Both the position numbers and the translations under genes were made by a program. 64,000 nt of DNA. Origin: Oscheius onirici (taxonomy: Eukaryota > Nematoda > Chromadorea > Rhabditida > Rhabditidae). Within the stretch, counting starts at the first letter, position 1. The number at the start of each line of letters is the position of its first letter. The stretch covers positions 6,076,001-6,140,000 of the forward strand of contig OW051472.1 in the NCBI GenBank assembly GCA_932521025.1. The letters are read 5' to 3'. Of the stretch, positions 12,366 to 24,574 are shown piece after piece. The notes beneath the pieces are model-generated. The model saw nothing but the letters and a program-made list of their open reading frames with translations, ran no database searches and was not told where the DNA came from.

Positions 12366-12495
12366 TTTTCAAACTTTGCGATATTCGTCAAAGTTGTAGA
12401 GCTCACCAAATGCTACAATTTTACTGGAAATCACAAAGGTGAATAATGTAAGTGTGAGCTTGAAAATTGAGATTTCTTCCCCAAAGTTTACGTAG
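12366..12495 (+). repeat. Hairpin-repeat family, copy 4
   Basis: Contains AACTTTGCGATATTCGTCAA, AGTTGTAGAGCTCACCAAAT, GCTACAATTTTACTGG, then the family tail GAGCTTGAAAATTGAGATTT and CTTCCCCAAAGTTTACGTAG. It lies 116 bp after copy 3. Confidence 0.75.
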
Positions 12496-13367
12496 AAGGT
12501 AGACCTTTTCAAAATTTACTGATCGATGTTTAGAGTTTGTCGCTTTTTGGTTTCTTGTTGACTCGGTTTCAATCTCAGTGTTTGGCTAATAATTGGTTCA
12601 GTCTATTCATATTTGGCTCCTGGGTTCAGAAAAAGGCACGCGATCGTTACGTTTTGATAGAACTCGCCTATCTTTTCAAGCTTTCAAAGAGTTTTAAATA
12701 TAATGGAACAAAAAAAAGAAGGTCACATCTATTCTCTGACATAAAGTACCCAAGTTTTTCATCAGTGTCCAGAATTTGTCAGTGTATACCGTTTTGGCAA
12801 TTATGTTTTTACGAACGAAACCTTTTGCCGTTCATTGAGAGACAATAAGTTCTTCTGACAATCATTTTGATATTCACGAATATTGAGCAGCTCCAGCCAG
12901 GATTGGTAGACATTCAATCCAAAATCAGAGATTGCTGGAGGGTTTTCAAATCACATGTTTCCTGTGCTCAACCTTGTGAAAAAGGCCATTAAGCTTTATG
13001 TCTTGACGCCGGGTCACTAGGGCTCGTGGAGATAAAGGATTGATTAGGACTGTAGATGGCATCTTTCGATCCAACGCCGTTCATTTTGCGTTAATTAAAC
13101 CAGCTCAAAAAACAGCTAGACCTTTGAGCAAACAAACCCTAAAAGATATTAGATGCTCTCTCGCACAAAGACCAATTTTATCGTCGGAGCGGCTAAAAAT
13201 ATCTGGCTGCCCGTTACACTATCGTGTTCTCTAGAAGTGCCAACATCTGTTGTCCCCCACCCTCACTTTCCATAAATTTTCAGTGCTCGTCTGTGTGTGC
13301 CTTTTTGGCAAGAAAGAGACGACCGAAATAAGCAGCAATTTGGTGTCACTGTCTTCTCTTCCACTGG

Positions 13368-15511
13368 ATGACAGCCACTTATGGTCAGTCATCCCCGCCT
13401 AGGAGAAGGCAATCAGCCTATATTCTAGAGCATTCTGTCGCCCGTCCGAGCAGCAGTAGATGGCCCGGAATGGAGTCCGAAGCTGTCAGGAATGCTACAA
13501 CGTCCACAACTACGACAATGTTCGAACACGCGACGGAGGTCATTGTGGCTACGACGTCGTCAGCGACAGAGACGGTAGTCTCCGGAGACTGCTTCACCGA
13601 TCAGGCCTTCATGGTCTTCATGTATACGGTAGTCTATAATAATTTTGAGTTGAGGGGACACAATTTTCGTTTGAGACCATATACTTTCACACGACTCCTC
13701 CTAAACATGTTGGGCATCCTCAAGAAATTGTTTGATCTTGTTCGAGAGAATTACAGTTAATCTTTGACTTTTCTAAATACTGCTTTCTCATTCTTTTGCT
13801 CTTGATACTTCTCGAGATTCCGGTTACAAAAAATACAAAAGTTACGATTCTCTAGTAAAAGATGGTTCCCTTCCAGACAGATGATCTCCTCTTGGCAGCC
13901 AGCATGGCTGCGACAGTCTTCAACGTAATGGTAATCTTCTGCGCCATCAAACTCTTCAAACGGAGTGGCGATACAATGCATCTTTTTATTTTAAACATGA
14001 CGGTCGGAGATTTGATACTAACAGGTACTACCTTCCTACTTAAAAAGAAAAGAAACAAATTACAGTCTTCTGCCATCCGAACGAGCTTTTGATCAGGAAG
14101 CACGACTTTCTGCAGCAGATTCACCTCTGCGCCGTCGTGCATTATTTCAATTGGATCGGACTGGCGGTCTCTGGTCTTTCCTTGACAATGCTTAACGTCG
14201 ATAAGCTGATTTACTTCCGATGGCCGCTCAATTACGACAGGTCCATGTCGAAACAGCGGGCCATCTTTTTCTGTCTTCTGATTTGGGCGCTCTCTGTCGG
14301 GTGAGTCATAGTCTCTCTGAAATATAGTCTAAAATTTTAACTTTCTTTCAGTTTCGTCTCTTACTGTTGGCTGTTCAACATCGTCTACATCTACGAGTTT
14401 GACTGTTCCCTCCAAATGGCCAGAGACAAGAAGTTCTACTACGAAATCTTCCTCATTCTGTTCTGTGTCCTGCCTGTGACCTCATCCCTCATCGTTTCCA
14501 TCTACCTTTTCCAGCTGACCAGACAGAAGAGGAATTCGGGTGGTCAGCACAGTAACGCCTTCAAGACAAAGGTTGCAATTCATTTTCCTCTAAAGGAGAG
14601 GTCTTCTAGGTGAAATCGTTGGTTTTCATCTTCGCCACGACTGCTTGGACCTCTTGTTCGCTCCTGCCATACAGGATCATGAACATTGCCAGGATTCATC
14701 TGTTCACATGGTCGGAGTTAAGCTGTGAGGGCAAGCAGATGGTCAACTGGGTGGCTTGGATATTGATCTACTTGCTGACAGTCAATCCGGTGAGTTCGGA
14801 ACCCTAGAAAATGTAATCAAAGACACGTGATTTTGTGCGTCGCACCTAGACAGTCGATGCCAGTGTTCACAGGAATGCCAGTCAGTAAGGCGCATTTTTT
14901 TGCGAATTTTACAGAAACACTTGGCATCCGTTTTGAAAACAGACTCAGAATTTGCTCCTGAGCGTAAGTTCTACGGGTGTCAAGATTTCTTGCTACCCCC
15001 GAAAATGCTTCTCACTGACAGGGGTCAGGTGGACAACTATCTTCGTGATCGTGTTATTTTGAACATGCTAACAAGTATGATTTTATAGTCATTGAAGTAA
15101 AGTTGTCAAAAGTTAAGGAATGTTTCAGATCGTCAACCCTCTGATCACAGCTCTCATTTATGCTCCCTATCGTTTGACCATCAAAAAGTTCCTTGTGAAT
15201 ATCCCTGTCGGCAATCGTCCCATATTCAGCTACCAGGGAGAGCAGCTCCACTCAGACAGCAGGTGCTTCCTTTCCTCCCCGTACTCTCTAACTTATAGTT
15301 GTAGTTTTGTCTCAGTGCGACGGCCACGAAACCACAGATCATCGTCGACAGAGCTGGCAAGTCTGCGACAATCGACCGAGGTCGTTCGGATGAGCATGTC
15401 CGAGCCGCCGTGGACTCCGTCGAAGAGTCCAGGAGGAAAAGTCGAGCAAGAGTTCTCTTTCGAGAGACAGCCAAGAACGGATACTGTGCAACAAGTGGAC
15501 GAGGGTACTGA
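13368..15511 (+). CDS. Rhodopsin-family G protein-coupled receptor
   Basis: Seven exons (13368-13628, 13877-14024, 14066-14300, 14352-14571, 14610-14789, 15129-15262, 15316-15511) join to 457 residues. A Ser/Thr-rich N-terminus with N-glycosylation sites precedes seven hydrophobic segments: TM1 around LLLAASMAATVFNVMVIF, TM2 around LFILNMTVGDLIL (the conserved N..D pair), TM3 from a Cys (HLCAVV) to LSLTMLNVDKLIYFRWPLNY, TM4 to TM6, and TM7 with the NPLITALIY form of NPxxY. The usual DRY at the end of TM3 reads DKL. The tail is basic and Ser-rich. The ligand cannot be read from sequence; an amine or peptide receptor of invertebrate type is the likeliest class. The short 38-44-bp introns lie within the receptor core. 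Confidence 0.85.
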
Positions 15512-16015
15512 GCTTTGAGAGAATAAATTATGAGAGGCCCAACATTTATTGAAATTATACGTACGACGGTGTAAAAATGACTCACTTTGACCATGAAGTT
15601 TTCTTTTTTCGACATTCTTTTCGCAAAAGATATGGGACATATTGTCATGGCACACTGAAAATTTTTCTAGTCTTCTCCTTCTCTTCTCCTTCTGTTGATC
15701 CAAAACTGTTAAGGAGAAATGGACAATTCAGCTTGATGATAACCTTTAAGGACGTAAATGTATTGTCGAGACGGAACAGGTACATTTAGAGTTTTTCACA
15801 GTACACAGATAAAATGCTTATAAAGCTTCATGTTAGCTTCCGACATTGGAAAATGTCGAAGGACAGTCATTGTTTTGAAAATTTCAAAAGAAGTCTGAAG
15901 TTATCAGTGGCGCCTGCTTGTCGAAGGACGAACTAATGATTCATTTATTAGTACTGTTTCTCACCTCGGTAGTACTTAATCTCGGGAGAAACTGATTCTC
16001 TCGAAACTGACTATC

Positions 16016-17226
16016 ATGTTCGTCCTTTTGCTCTTGCTACCGTTTGTGAACCTTGGACTCCCGGGAAAGACTCCTCCCAGAATGAGACGTCAAGCACTGA
16101 TAAATGCCAAGAAATGGCCAAGTAATTTCCACTTTTACAGGTGCCGAAGGTCGAGACGTAGTCTACTTTGCACAAAAGGTCATCTCTTCCCAGACATGCA
16201 TAGATTTTGTCGAGACCGAGATTCCGCAAGAAAAGATCAGAGTACATATTTTCTTTCACTGTTCATGTTCAACATTTTGTAGGTGTACGCCGGAGATGGT
16301 TGTTGGTCCAGATTTGGAGTTGTTATTGGTGGACAAGAATCTTTACCTGAAAATTGTCATTTTGTTATAAATGCAAAACCATAACATTAAGGTCATTTAT
16401 AGCCGACAACAGCAATCCACGAACACATGCATGCCTTGGAATCACTCATATGCACCAATGGTCCGATCGCGATGAGTTCGTATTCGTTGATTTCGCGGAA
16501 ATAAGCGTGAATGAAAGCAGTAATTTTGATAAGAAAACCACCGCGGATCACTACATTTTCACTCCTTATGGTAACAGTAACACAAAAACATCTAGTGTTG
16601 TTTCTTTAGAATACGGTAGCATCATGCACTACAACTCTCAAACGTAAGTATATGCTACTAACTATTGACAATAATCCTTATGTATTTCATGCAAATTTCA
16701 GGTTTGTTAGATCCAATGGTTCTTTTTTCCATAACCCCAAAAAACGATCGCTACTTGAAAACTATGGGTGCCCAAATGATGATGACCTTCTATGATGTGA
16801 TGATCATCAACAAGCTATATGAATGTGATAGTAAGACAAGTTTCTTTTAAATTAATACCTACATGCCAACATGCCAAAATTTCTCCAACTTTCAGGTAAG
16901 TGTCTTTTAGACGATTGTCCGAGCAGAATCAGACTGATCCGAGTTATGAGATCGAGACGAAAATTACTAGCGTTAACGCTAGCTGTAGAGCTGCATGTAT
17001 TGCTAGTGGAATGGAAATCAAACGCGACAAAGACAAGCGAATAACAAATCCAAGAGCGTGTTGTCCAGAAGATAAAGAGGAGAAATTTGTTAAAAGCCCT
17101 CTCAATCCGACGCTTGTAATCACAATGACTCAACGTGGCTGGGACGGACAGTTAGCTGTTGAATACAGAGCTGTCAAAATGATTGCTACTACCACAACTT
17201 CAGCTGTTCGCAATCTTCGCGAATAA
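16016..17226 (+). pseudogene. Astacin metalloprotease-CUB, decayed by frameshifts
   Basis: Paralogue of the astacin at 27512-30203. A signal peptide (MFVLLLLLPFVNLG) and a basic RMRR site precede the protease. Exons read as 16016-16088, 16141-16241, 16283-16363, 16403-16570, 16610 onward, then a CUB-like part ending at 17226 (shared blocks such as ITNPRACCPE and SPLNPT against TTNPRMCCPE and QLNPT). Recognisable pieces are SSQTCIDFVE, the zinc-site start HEHMHAL, the Met-turn SIMHY and TFYDVMIINKLYECD. Two single-base shifts break it: one at about 16437 inside the zinc motif, so HEHMHAL and GITHMHQ lie in different frames, and one in the A-run near 16741. The AKKWP motif (about 16107-16120) is also out of frame with what follows unless a 52-bp intron removes it. 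A base-call error could explain one shift; three problems favour a pseudogene. Confidence 0.7.
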
Positions 17227-17472
17227 TATTCATGGGTTAACTTCTTTGCAGAAGTACAATTGTCTGCCCAAGTTGAATACGGTAATTGTTAGTAATCTGA
17301 AGAAGCTGCATGATTTCACAAATGAACTCTTCCTTTGAACACTGTAGAATTCAAGGAGACTGAATCAAAAAATTCTCAGTTCTCGTCTCTCATCATCCTT
17401 CAATCTCAATTATTCGAATAAACTTCATTCTCTCTTTCTACAAAAAAATAAGTTGAGCTTGGAACCCGTAGT

Positions 17473-20400
17473 TTAGTCTTCTTCCTCGTCGTCAAGCAGA
17501 CGAGTCTTCTCGTCAATGCTGAAAGGAGAAGAAGAACCCGTTGGTTGTGACCGTGCCGAGAACATTTCCAGTGTTTCTGTACTGGCTAGAGGATTCACGA
17601 AGCCGCCACGGTTGTTGATATCTTCGAGGCGGGCATGAGCCGACTGAGGCGGAGACCGACCGCGATTTCGATTGAGGACAACCTCCAAGAGGAGATCCAT
17701 CTTCTTGTCTATCTTGTCAATCTAAATCTCAATTTCGTACGTTTCTCTGTACAAAAGGAACCTGTCTCTCTATGACACAGACCCTATGAACCAGAGGAAT
17801 CTTAACTTCCGTCTTGTCCACATTTTTCCCCACCAGAGTGTCTAGTCTGAAAGTACTCCTATATCCCCTTTCCAGTCTTTCTCACTTGATTTGAAGACTC
17901 TTGACTCTCGACTGAAGATCGACATGGCCTGCCGAATACTGCTCAATGACGTCCTTCACATCATACGGCTTTAGAGCTTCCTTAAATTTGCGACGAGCCA
18001 GAAGCAGCTGACTACGACGGATGGCTCTTATGACGTTTTTGACCACTGGCGTGTATTCATCCAATGTTCGCGGCTGTAGAGATGGAACTTCTTCGTCTAA
18101 AAAGATTTGATTAAAGAGTCCAAATTAGGGTTTTTGTGTGGGGGAAACACGAGGTTGTGAGGAAGAAAGAACGTTTCGTCTGGAAATGTCTGCGCGAAAA
18201 ATGAGGGTCATCACAATGCTCCAAAAGGGACTAAAATAGACTGGCTCTTCTTCCTCACGACTCCGTTTGAGATAATTAGTACAATACAAGCATGCGGACA
18301 GTACGTGACCAGTGACAGGAATGGAGAGACGAAGAAACTATGCAGTGAGTAAAGTGAGACGACACGTGGCCGCTTTCCCTCCGAGAGCGAGGTTCATGTC
18401 CGGCTGGTGAGGCTGAGAGACGTGTCGGAGCCAGAGGAGCTAACCTTCGGTTTCGCCGCCCTCGGGAATCGACTTCCAGCCGTCAGACTTTTCTCGGGAG
18501 CGAGCAGCGCACGACGTCAGCAGGCTCCACATACCCTGCTCTACTTGGCTGCCTCCGCGACTTCGCTGCATTCTCTCGCACCATTGGTAGAGTGGAGCCA
18601 TCATGATCGAGTAGTCGTGTAGAATAGGAGGAGCCGATGTCGAGACGGGACTCGTTAATGGCAAGTTAGGACCACTGTCTGCTGTCAGGAAGCGACAGAG
18701 GGACAGCGATCGACTCGGTCGTCTCGTATCTGTCATGCATGGTGAGAGAGAGAAACAATCTACTCAGAACAAAAGAGAGTCGCATTCTCAGAGACATTCC
18801 TTTAAATACTCACCGATATCCGCAGTGCCAAGACTGTTTGTGTTTGTGATCCTGCTATGCAGCTGCGAGTCGTCCGGTCGACGATTCTTGTTGCTCTTGG
18901 TTCGCCAGCCAAGAGAAAAACCAAGAGCGCCGAGTGATTCGAGTTCGGAGATGTCAGAGGTGGAGACTATGCTGAAAGGAAGAAGATAAGTTTTCGATTT
19001 CGACGGGACAAGCTACTTGAGAGCAGTGAAAACCATGTGAATATCTCTACTTGTCAAAAAAAATATTGGATTGTATACGCAAACATCAGGGTCAGGTATA
19101 TTTTGAACTACTTCAATATGTCCAATCTCCCACTAGAAAGAATAGATTTGGACAGACTCGCAGCAGGACAGAACAACACTTTTACAAAGAAGTGAGAGAG
19201 CTGAACATAAAGTAAAAGAGAGCAAGCAGCTGGGGATAGGAAACACATTGCTTTTACCTGTTCCTTCTTGTCTGATCAGGAATGGCTGCTCTTCTATTAG
19301 AGACACATATAGAGAAAAATGAGGACAGGGGCAACCAACCTTATGTTATCCTGAGGCCTTGGCACCAATAGGCTACGGCCCAGTGCGTGATGCAAACTGT
19401 TCCCGACGATTGGAGTCGGCGCCGAAACTTCAATGTCCGGATTCTGAGAGACGGGTTTCCGCTTGGTACTCTGCCTCAGACGACTGATCAGACTTTGTGA
19501 AGCACCCGTACCGTTTCCAGTCATCTTATAGCGGTACCTGAGAGTTTGCTTTAAAGGCAGAGAGAAAGAACTTACGGAGGGCTTGCCGAAGGAGCCAGAT
19601 GAACCTTCCAGGTGGCTATTGAAGTGCTTTCTGGAAGGGCACAGTAGTGTCTCCAATGGCACTGGATGAGTCTAGCTGCTGGAACGCGCCTTCGGATCAA
19701 ATGTTTCTGTCGCTGGTGTTGCTGGACTTTTAGGGCGAAACCAGAACCGAGAATACCCTGTAAAGATATCAGCTTGACTGTGAGTAATAAAGCATAAAAA
19801 CTTCTGGAAAAAACTCTTGAGCCAGAATCAGCAGTGGAAAAAAGGAAATATACTCACAGCTGGCAGGGCGAAGAACGATATGCCGAGAAGAGCACAGACC
19901 GAGGCGATGCACTTCCCAGGCCACGTTTCGGGCGTCTTATCTCCATATCCAACCGTAGACAGAGTGATCTAAATCAAATTATTTACACAAAACGAAAGGA
20001 CGAGCCTACCACTCCCCACCACAGCGCATCAGCAAAAGTCTGATATTTGTCGTTGATGCCCTTCTCGGCCAAATAAACCAAAAAGGAGGAGAATATCAGA
20101 CCCAGGAAGCCAATGTAGACAGTGGTTAGAAGCTCCTGTCTGTGTGCCCAGACCACAGAACCCAGAAGCTTCCATGTTCCGGCTCTTCGATCAATCCGAA
20201 GCATTCGAAGGATTTGGAAGAAACGCAGGCCGCGAATGGCCGAAGCAGCAAAGACTTGACCAGTTACACCCGTAAAGAGGACAGTTATAGAGGCGATTAT
20301 CACAATAACATCTGAATTGGGATGAATAGAGAGAGAGAGAGAGAGAGATCTTACCAATGACGCAGTAGGCACTTGTTGCAAAACGTAGTCTCCCGGAAAG

Positions 20401-20800
20401 ACCACGATACCGGCTTCGACAGCCAGCAGACCATACCCGACTGATATATTCCACGGCTAGCCATACCACAAAGATTATCTCCTAGGAATTATGGACCCGT
20501 TAAAAAGATTTGAGTGGAACTCACAAGGTAAAAGAGTATGACCGTTGCCTCGTCTTCAAAATCTGGCATTGTTGAAAAGACGGACAGTGCGAGGCACATG
20601 AGTACCATGAAGAGGCTGAAGCGATACTTTCAAAAATCCGACTCGACTCACACAGCCAGATGATAACTCGCCGCTTTCCATCCTCTCGGCCTTTCTAGAA
20701 AGTTGTGCACCCGTGTCTGCACTCTTCTGAATCGTTGATCCGTTCTGTAGTGCTTGTACGCAAGTGGCTTGCCAACCAGCGACATTTTGCGGAGACGGGT
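17473..20800 (-). CDS. KCNQ-type voltage-gated potassium channel
   Basis: Twelve exons (20654-20800, 20525-20626, 20355-20481, 20010-20311, 19858-19968, 19576-19757, 19340-19537, 18814-18971, 18445-18729, 17886-18096, 17762-17846, 17473-17721) join to 718 residues, 5' end incomplete. The order is the KCNQ one: [15 protein letters not shown] before S1, S2 with [19 protein letters not shown]4 with [20 protein letters not shown]5 with [20 protein letters not shown], pore [16 protein letters not shown]6 ending [18 protein letters not shown], then the calmodulin-binding helix A region and the subunit domain [24 protein letters not shown] channels carry slow M-type current in neurons and epithelia and need PIP2. 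The filter has TVGYGD where vertebrate KCNQs have TIGYGD. The start codon was not found in the exons above; a candidate upstream exon is listed separately. Confidence 0.93.
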
Positions 20801-21918
20801 CTGGAAAAGTGTTGTATTGAATGAAAGGGAAGAACGGCGTTGTGCTAGGAAGGAACAGATCCTCTAAGCTATGATTAGAGCCCACGCACGATACAGAGAC
20901 CAGCAGAGTAACAGATCCACGAAACTTGGGAAAGGCAAACACAACTTTTTAAGTTGTTAAGCCGGAGCTCGAATAGGATTGGGATAGAGAGGAGACACAG
21001 TGTTCGATGCGGGAGCTGGCAAACACGCTGACGACCGGACGACACATTCTCGAATTACAGAGAGAGCACTCTGTGATGCTCATGTAAACGGCTTGAGCTC
21101 TGGGAAGAATCCCAAACAAGTCTTTAAGCTCATTAGGCTTATTTTGAGAGATGCAACATGTGAGGGGCGAGGTATCATAAGAGGGCTACTTTTGGCCGGA
21201 GCTTCATTGCATTAGCCTCGAAGAGCGGTCGGGTAAGTTAGTATTCTGGCTGAACACGCCTTTCTTGACACAAAAGTTTATAGTTTTTTTCTGGACTCTT
21301 CATGTCCGCCAGTTTTTAGAGTTTTTGGAAAACCTATTGGGGCAGGGGGAGGCCAAGCCAGTTATCTCGATATTTTGTTATAAGTTTCCATATAATTAGA
21401 TTACTTGCGTGTCTTATTTACTTATACAGATTGCGGGATAATTCAAAAAGTCTAGAAAGCTGGAGAGAAATCGAGACAAAACTATTGAAAAAGTTGCTTT
21501 CCGAAAGAAATAATTGGATCACAAGATCGTGGAAAATCTTCGAAAAGATTGAGGAGGGAGGACCTAGAAGAGAAACAGATGTCTCTCTGACGCTGATGCC
21601 GTCTGATTCGAGTCAAAACAGGTTGTTGATCGGGAGAGCCACAAGATCGTTTTACGGCTGTTTCTATGAACCACACGGTGGTAGACATTGGGTAATTTTT
21701 AATTCAGACGCAATTTCACGCCCCTTTGTGATATGTTTTGACGGACTCGTTACCGATCTAAGTTTTCCCCGTTTACATTCAGCGCCCAAAATTTGAAAAG
21801 TCGCTGATTTCGACGAAATCTACAAACTCTACGTTTCTTAGCGCTGTACACAAAATATTCTCAATTGGAAAAACGACCCAGACATTGAGATAATCGATTA
21901 ACTCTTCGAAAAACCGAC

Positions 21919-22017
21919 CTCAAAGAGCAGATGGTTGAGCGGAGCTTCGACGTCGTTGTCTACAGATTCGGCAGTGTCCGAGGCGAAGAGGACGTTCCGG
22001 CCAGAGCGCTTCGCATC
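21919..22017 (-). CDS. Candidate upstream exon of the KCNQ gene
   Basis: A 99-bp minus-strand exon candidate runs from ...TATTGCAG to GAG|GTCGGT and is open in phase 0 (DAKRSGRN ... LNHLLFE). Joined to the exon at 20654-20800 it gives ...[20 protein letters not shown], which fits the cytoplasmic N-terminus before the conserved KCNQ MSL.GKPL block. The intron would be 1.1 kb. This rests on splice sites and frame only. Confidence 0.4.
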
Positions 22018-23465
22018 CTGCAATAGAGTTTGTGAACAGAGTGCACCTTCTTTCTTTCTCTCAGTAGCCCGATCCTTCTACTCGACTAACTCTCACTGGG
22101 AAATGAGATCTTCGCACGCGCGAGAAGAGCCGCGCCACAAAGGTTAGAATGAGAAAGCGCCTAGGAATAAGCCAGAGAAGAACGGGGATGAGAGGGTCTT
22201 GTGAGGTCGTCTAGGGTTCGGCTCGCTTCACAACAATATTGGATAGAGTTGCAGACAAACAACAAGTACAAAAAAATATCTGTAGCGAGCAAAGAAATGA
22301 AGTTACGAGCTCTCTAGGTGATAAGGATCAAAATTTATGATCAACGTGGAGAACAATAACAGAACAGTCTGAGATTTTTCCAGAAAAAAGGCGTTCCCAG
22401 AAAATTCGAGGCAGCTTCGGAACGTTAACGTCTACTGCAACCTGGCCACTCAGGAAGCACCCGCAGACAATGAGTCTCTTCGGAACTCAGGCTTGAGTCG
22501 GGAAGGAACTTTACTGCGATGTTGGTGAGTTAATGTGAGATCGACAAGCCTACAGTTTCTACAATTAATCCAATGGGTTTGACAAAAGTTTACGGTAAAA
22601 GTCATTGAGATATGACGGATGATATCTTTACCTCGATACAGTCAGAGTTAAACCTTACTCGTTTATTTTGGAGTTTTGCTCTTTTGTAGAGAGTCATGAG
22701 ACAGAGAAGACTAATTTATGTTGGGATGCTCGATAAGGTGGTTAAAGTTTTTTAGAGAGACTATCTGAAACAAAGTTGGAGAAGAAAACAAGTCACCCAA
22801 GCGTCAAAAGCAGGCAACTCTCATATGGCTAAGAAAGGTAATTCGTTTTGAGGATGACGTTCGAGACTCTTAGACGAGTTGACTAACTACTCGGATGAAA
22901 GTAATGAAAAACGTGGCAGGAACACAGCCGTCTCTCCCATTGTGACGCTGCCAACTTTCAATTATCTCATTCACGCAAAAGGCGAGCACACAATATGTAT
23001 ATTGTTGACGCATATTCCCGTGTGATCGCTACAAAAGTTTCAAAGTCTTGTTTGGCTTTAGAGACTAGGGAAATGAGCTCAAGACGAGGAGAGGAGAAGA
23101 TTTTGCGTGCAAGACAAATCGATCATACCGAAGCGGGAAGGCGGGATGATAATACGTTACAAATTGGAAAGGTGTCTCCGCCTGATTGAAAAATCCCAGC
23201 GTAAACAGCCTTCTCCTCGGTATGTCTTGATTGAGTTCACGCGAGAGAGACAAGAGTTCAAGAGAGAATACTTCCGGTACCAGGAATGGGTTGACTCAGA
23301 TAATGGCTCTTGTGCTCATAAAGGACAACTGCCTTTTGACCGAATTATGACTGGGGCGACAATTGCCACAGACTTGTTCATAATCGGGAGAAGCTACTTT
23401 TTGTTTAGACTGTCTACAGGTCAATGAAGACGAATAGACTGTTTTCAGTGACTGTGACCAAGACA

Positions 23466-23596
23466 TTTTCAAGCTTCTCTATGTTCTGCAAAGTTATAGA
23501 CCTCATCAAATACCACAACTTTGCAGACCATCACAAAGCTGGAAAATGAATGCGTGAGCAAGAACATTGAGACTCCCGAAGTCTCAAACTTTGGAG
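23466..23596 (+). repeat. Hairpin-repeat family, copy 5
   Basis: TTTCAAGCTTCTCTATGTTC, GCAAAGTTATAGACCTCATC, ACCACAACTTTGCAGACCATC and CAAAGCTGGAAAATGAATGC follow the family order; the tail GAGCAAGAACATTGAGACTCC is diverged. Confidence 0.75.
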
Positions 23597-23717
23597 TACG
23601 AACGTACACGTACCGAAAAGTCAGCATAAGAAGAACGAAGAGTTAAAAACCGGGCATTACTACAAATAAACGTATACGGTACAAGGACCTACCATTTTAA
23701 AAAGTGAGAGATGAGAT

Positions 23718-23731
23718 GGGGGGGGGGGGGG
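23718..23731 (+). repeat. Poly-G tract (14 G)
   Basis: Uninterrupted G run followed by TAGAGAGG. Capable of forming a G-quadruplex. Confidence 0.9.
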
Positions 23732-24450
23732 TAGAGAGGATAGGATGTGTTTTATGACCGGCGGCTACCAGTCGTAAATTGTGGTGTGATTTGATGAAAG
23801 ACATATGAAAGTCAAGTGGAATTCTTCTTTTACCTATTTTGCCGTCCCTCTTCACGTAAGACTCATAATCCCAGAACTTGATTTATGCTGCAAAAAAGGG
23901 AGAAATTCAAGGAGCGGAGACACTCGGAACCAAAAGACAAGAGAGAGAAATCCCAAAAGACGTCAAAGTTTCATAAGCTCGTTGAGCTTGAGATTATATG
24001 CTACTTTGCAATTACGCGATTTTCCCGCCGAGCCTGCCGAGTAGACACGTCAGAGCCCTCTAATAATAGTGTCTGTTCACGCAGAGACCGAGGGAGCGCC
24101 GGATTTTGAAAGATTTGGTCTCGATGAGAGTTTGATTGGTAGCTAGACAGATTGAACGACATGAATCACTGAGATCGTGGTGGCGGGATTAGAACAGGGA
24201 AAAATCAGAAGTAGAGAATGGAGTGAAGAGGATTAGGAGGACGGGGGAAAATGCGACAGAATTGAACATTTGAGATGGAAATAAGGCAGTCTAGACTAGA
24301 CTCTTCCTACAAACGAAAAAATGGGCGTTTTTCTCAAATCTTCCAAGGATAAACCATTTCAACCGGTCCATCTTCTTTACCTCCTCCGGGTTCTTTACCT
24401 CCTCCGGGAATTCAAAAATAAATCCCAATTTTCTAGCTCATGCATAGATT

Positions 24451-24540
24451 TTCAAGCTTCACGATGATCAGCACAGTTGTAGATCTCCTCTAATCCTACA
24501 ACTTTGCTGGACACCGCAAATCTGGGAAATGCTTTCGTGA
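24451..24540 (+). repeat. Hairpin-repeat family, copy 6
   Basis: TTCAAGCTTCACGATGATCA, CAGTTGTAGATCTCCTC, CCTACAACTTTGCTGGACAC and GCAAATCTGGGAAATGC. It is followed within 30 bp by a G10 run and CTAAAGTAGAC, which may be part of the same unit. Confidence 0.75.
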
Positions 24541-24564
24541 CCTATAACGGTTGCTTCCTGATTT

Positions 24565-24574
24565 GGGGGGGGGG
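24565..24574 (+). repeat. Poly-G tract (10 G) followed by CTAAAGTAGAC
   Basis: The G run runs straight into CTAAAGTAGACGCGTC. The same CTAAAGTAGAC follows GGGG at 27655-27671 and ends the inverted-repeat element at 53140-53711. Confidence 0.85.

Larger units (their letters stand above)
10446..13367. other. Intergenic region without recognisable genes
   Basis: No conserved protein, tRNA or rRNA was seen. The region contains two hairpin-repeat copies (12173-12250, 12366-12495) and, at 12020-12055, a C8 run followed by GCGCGGGGGG then TTAAAGTATAC. Open frames near 12537-12848 and 13040-13234 lack known motifs and start context. Confidence 0.5.

Noticed and set aside
16120-16140. 19-nt intron (GTAATTTCC...TTTTACAG) in the first astacin
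   Set aside because: Too short for splicing; a 52-bp intron starting at 16089 or a frameshift explains the data better.
21431-21796. 121-codon plus-strand frame (starts MRDNSKSLESW)
   Set aside because: No recognisable domain, no splice or start context, and it lies in the probable first intron of the KCNQ gene; length alone is not evidence.
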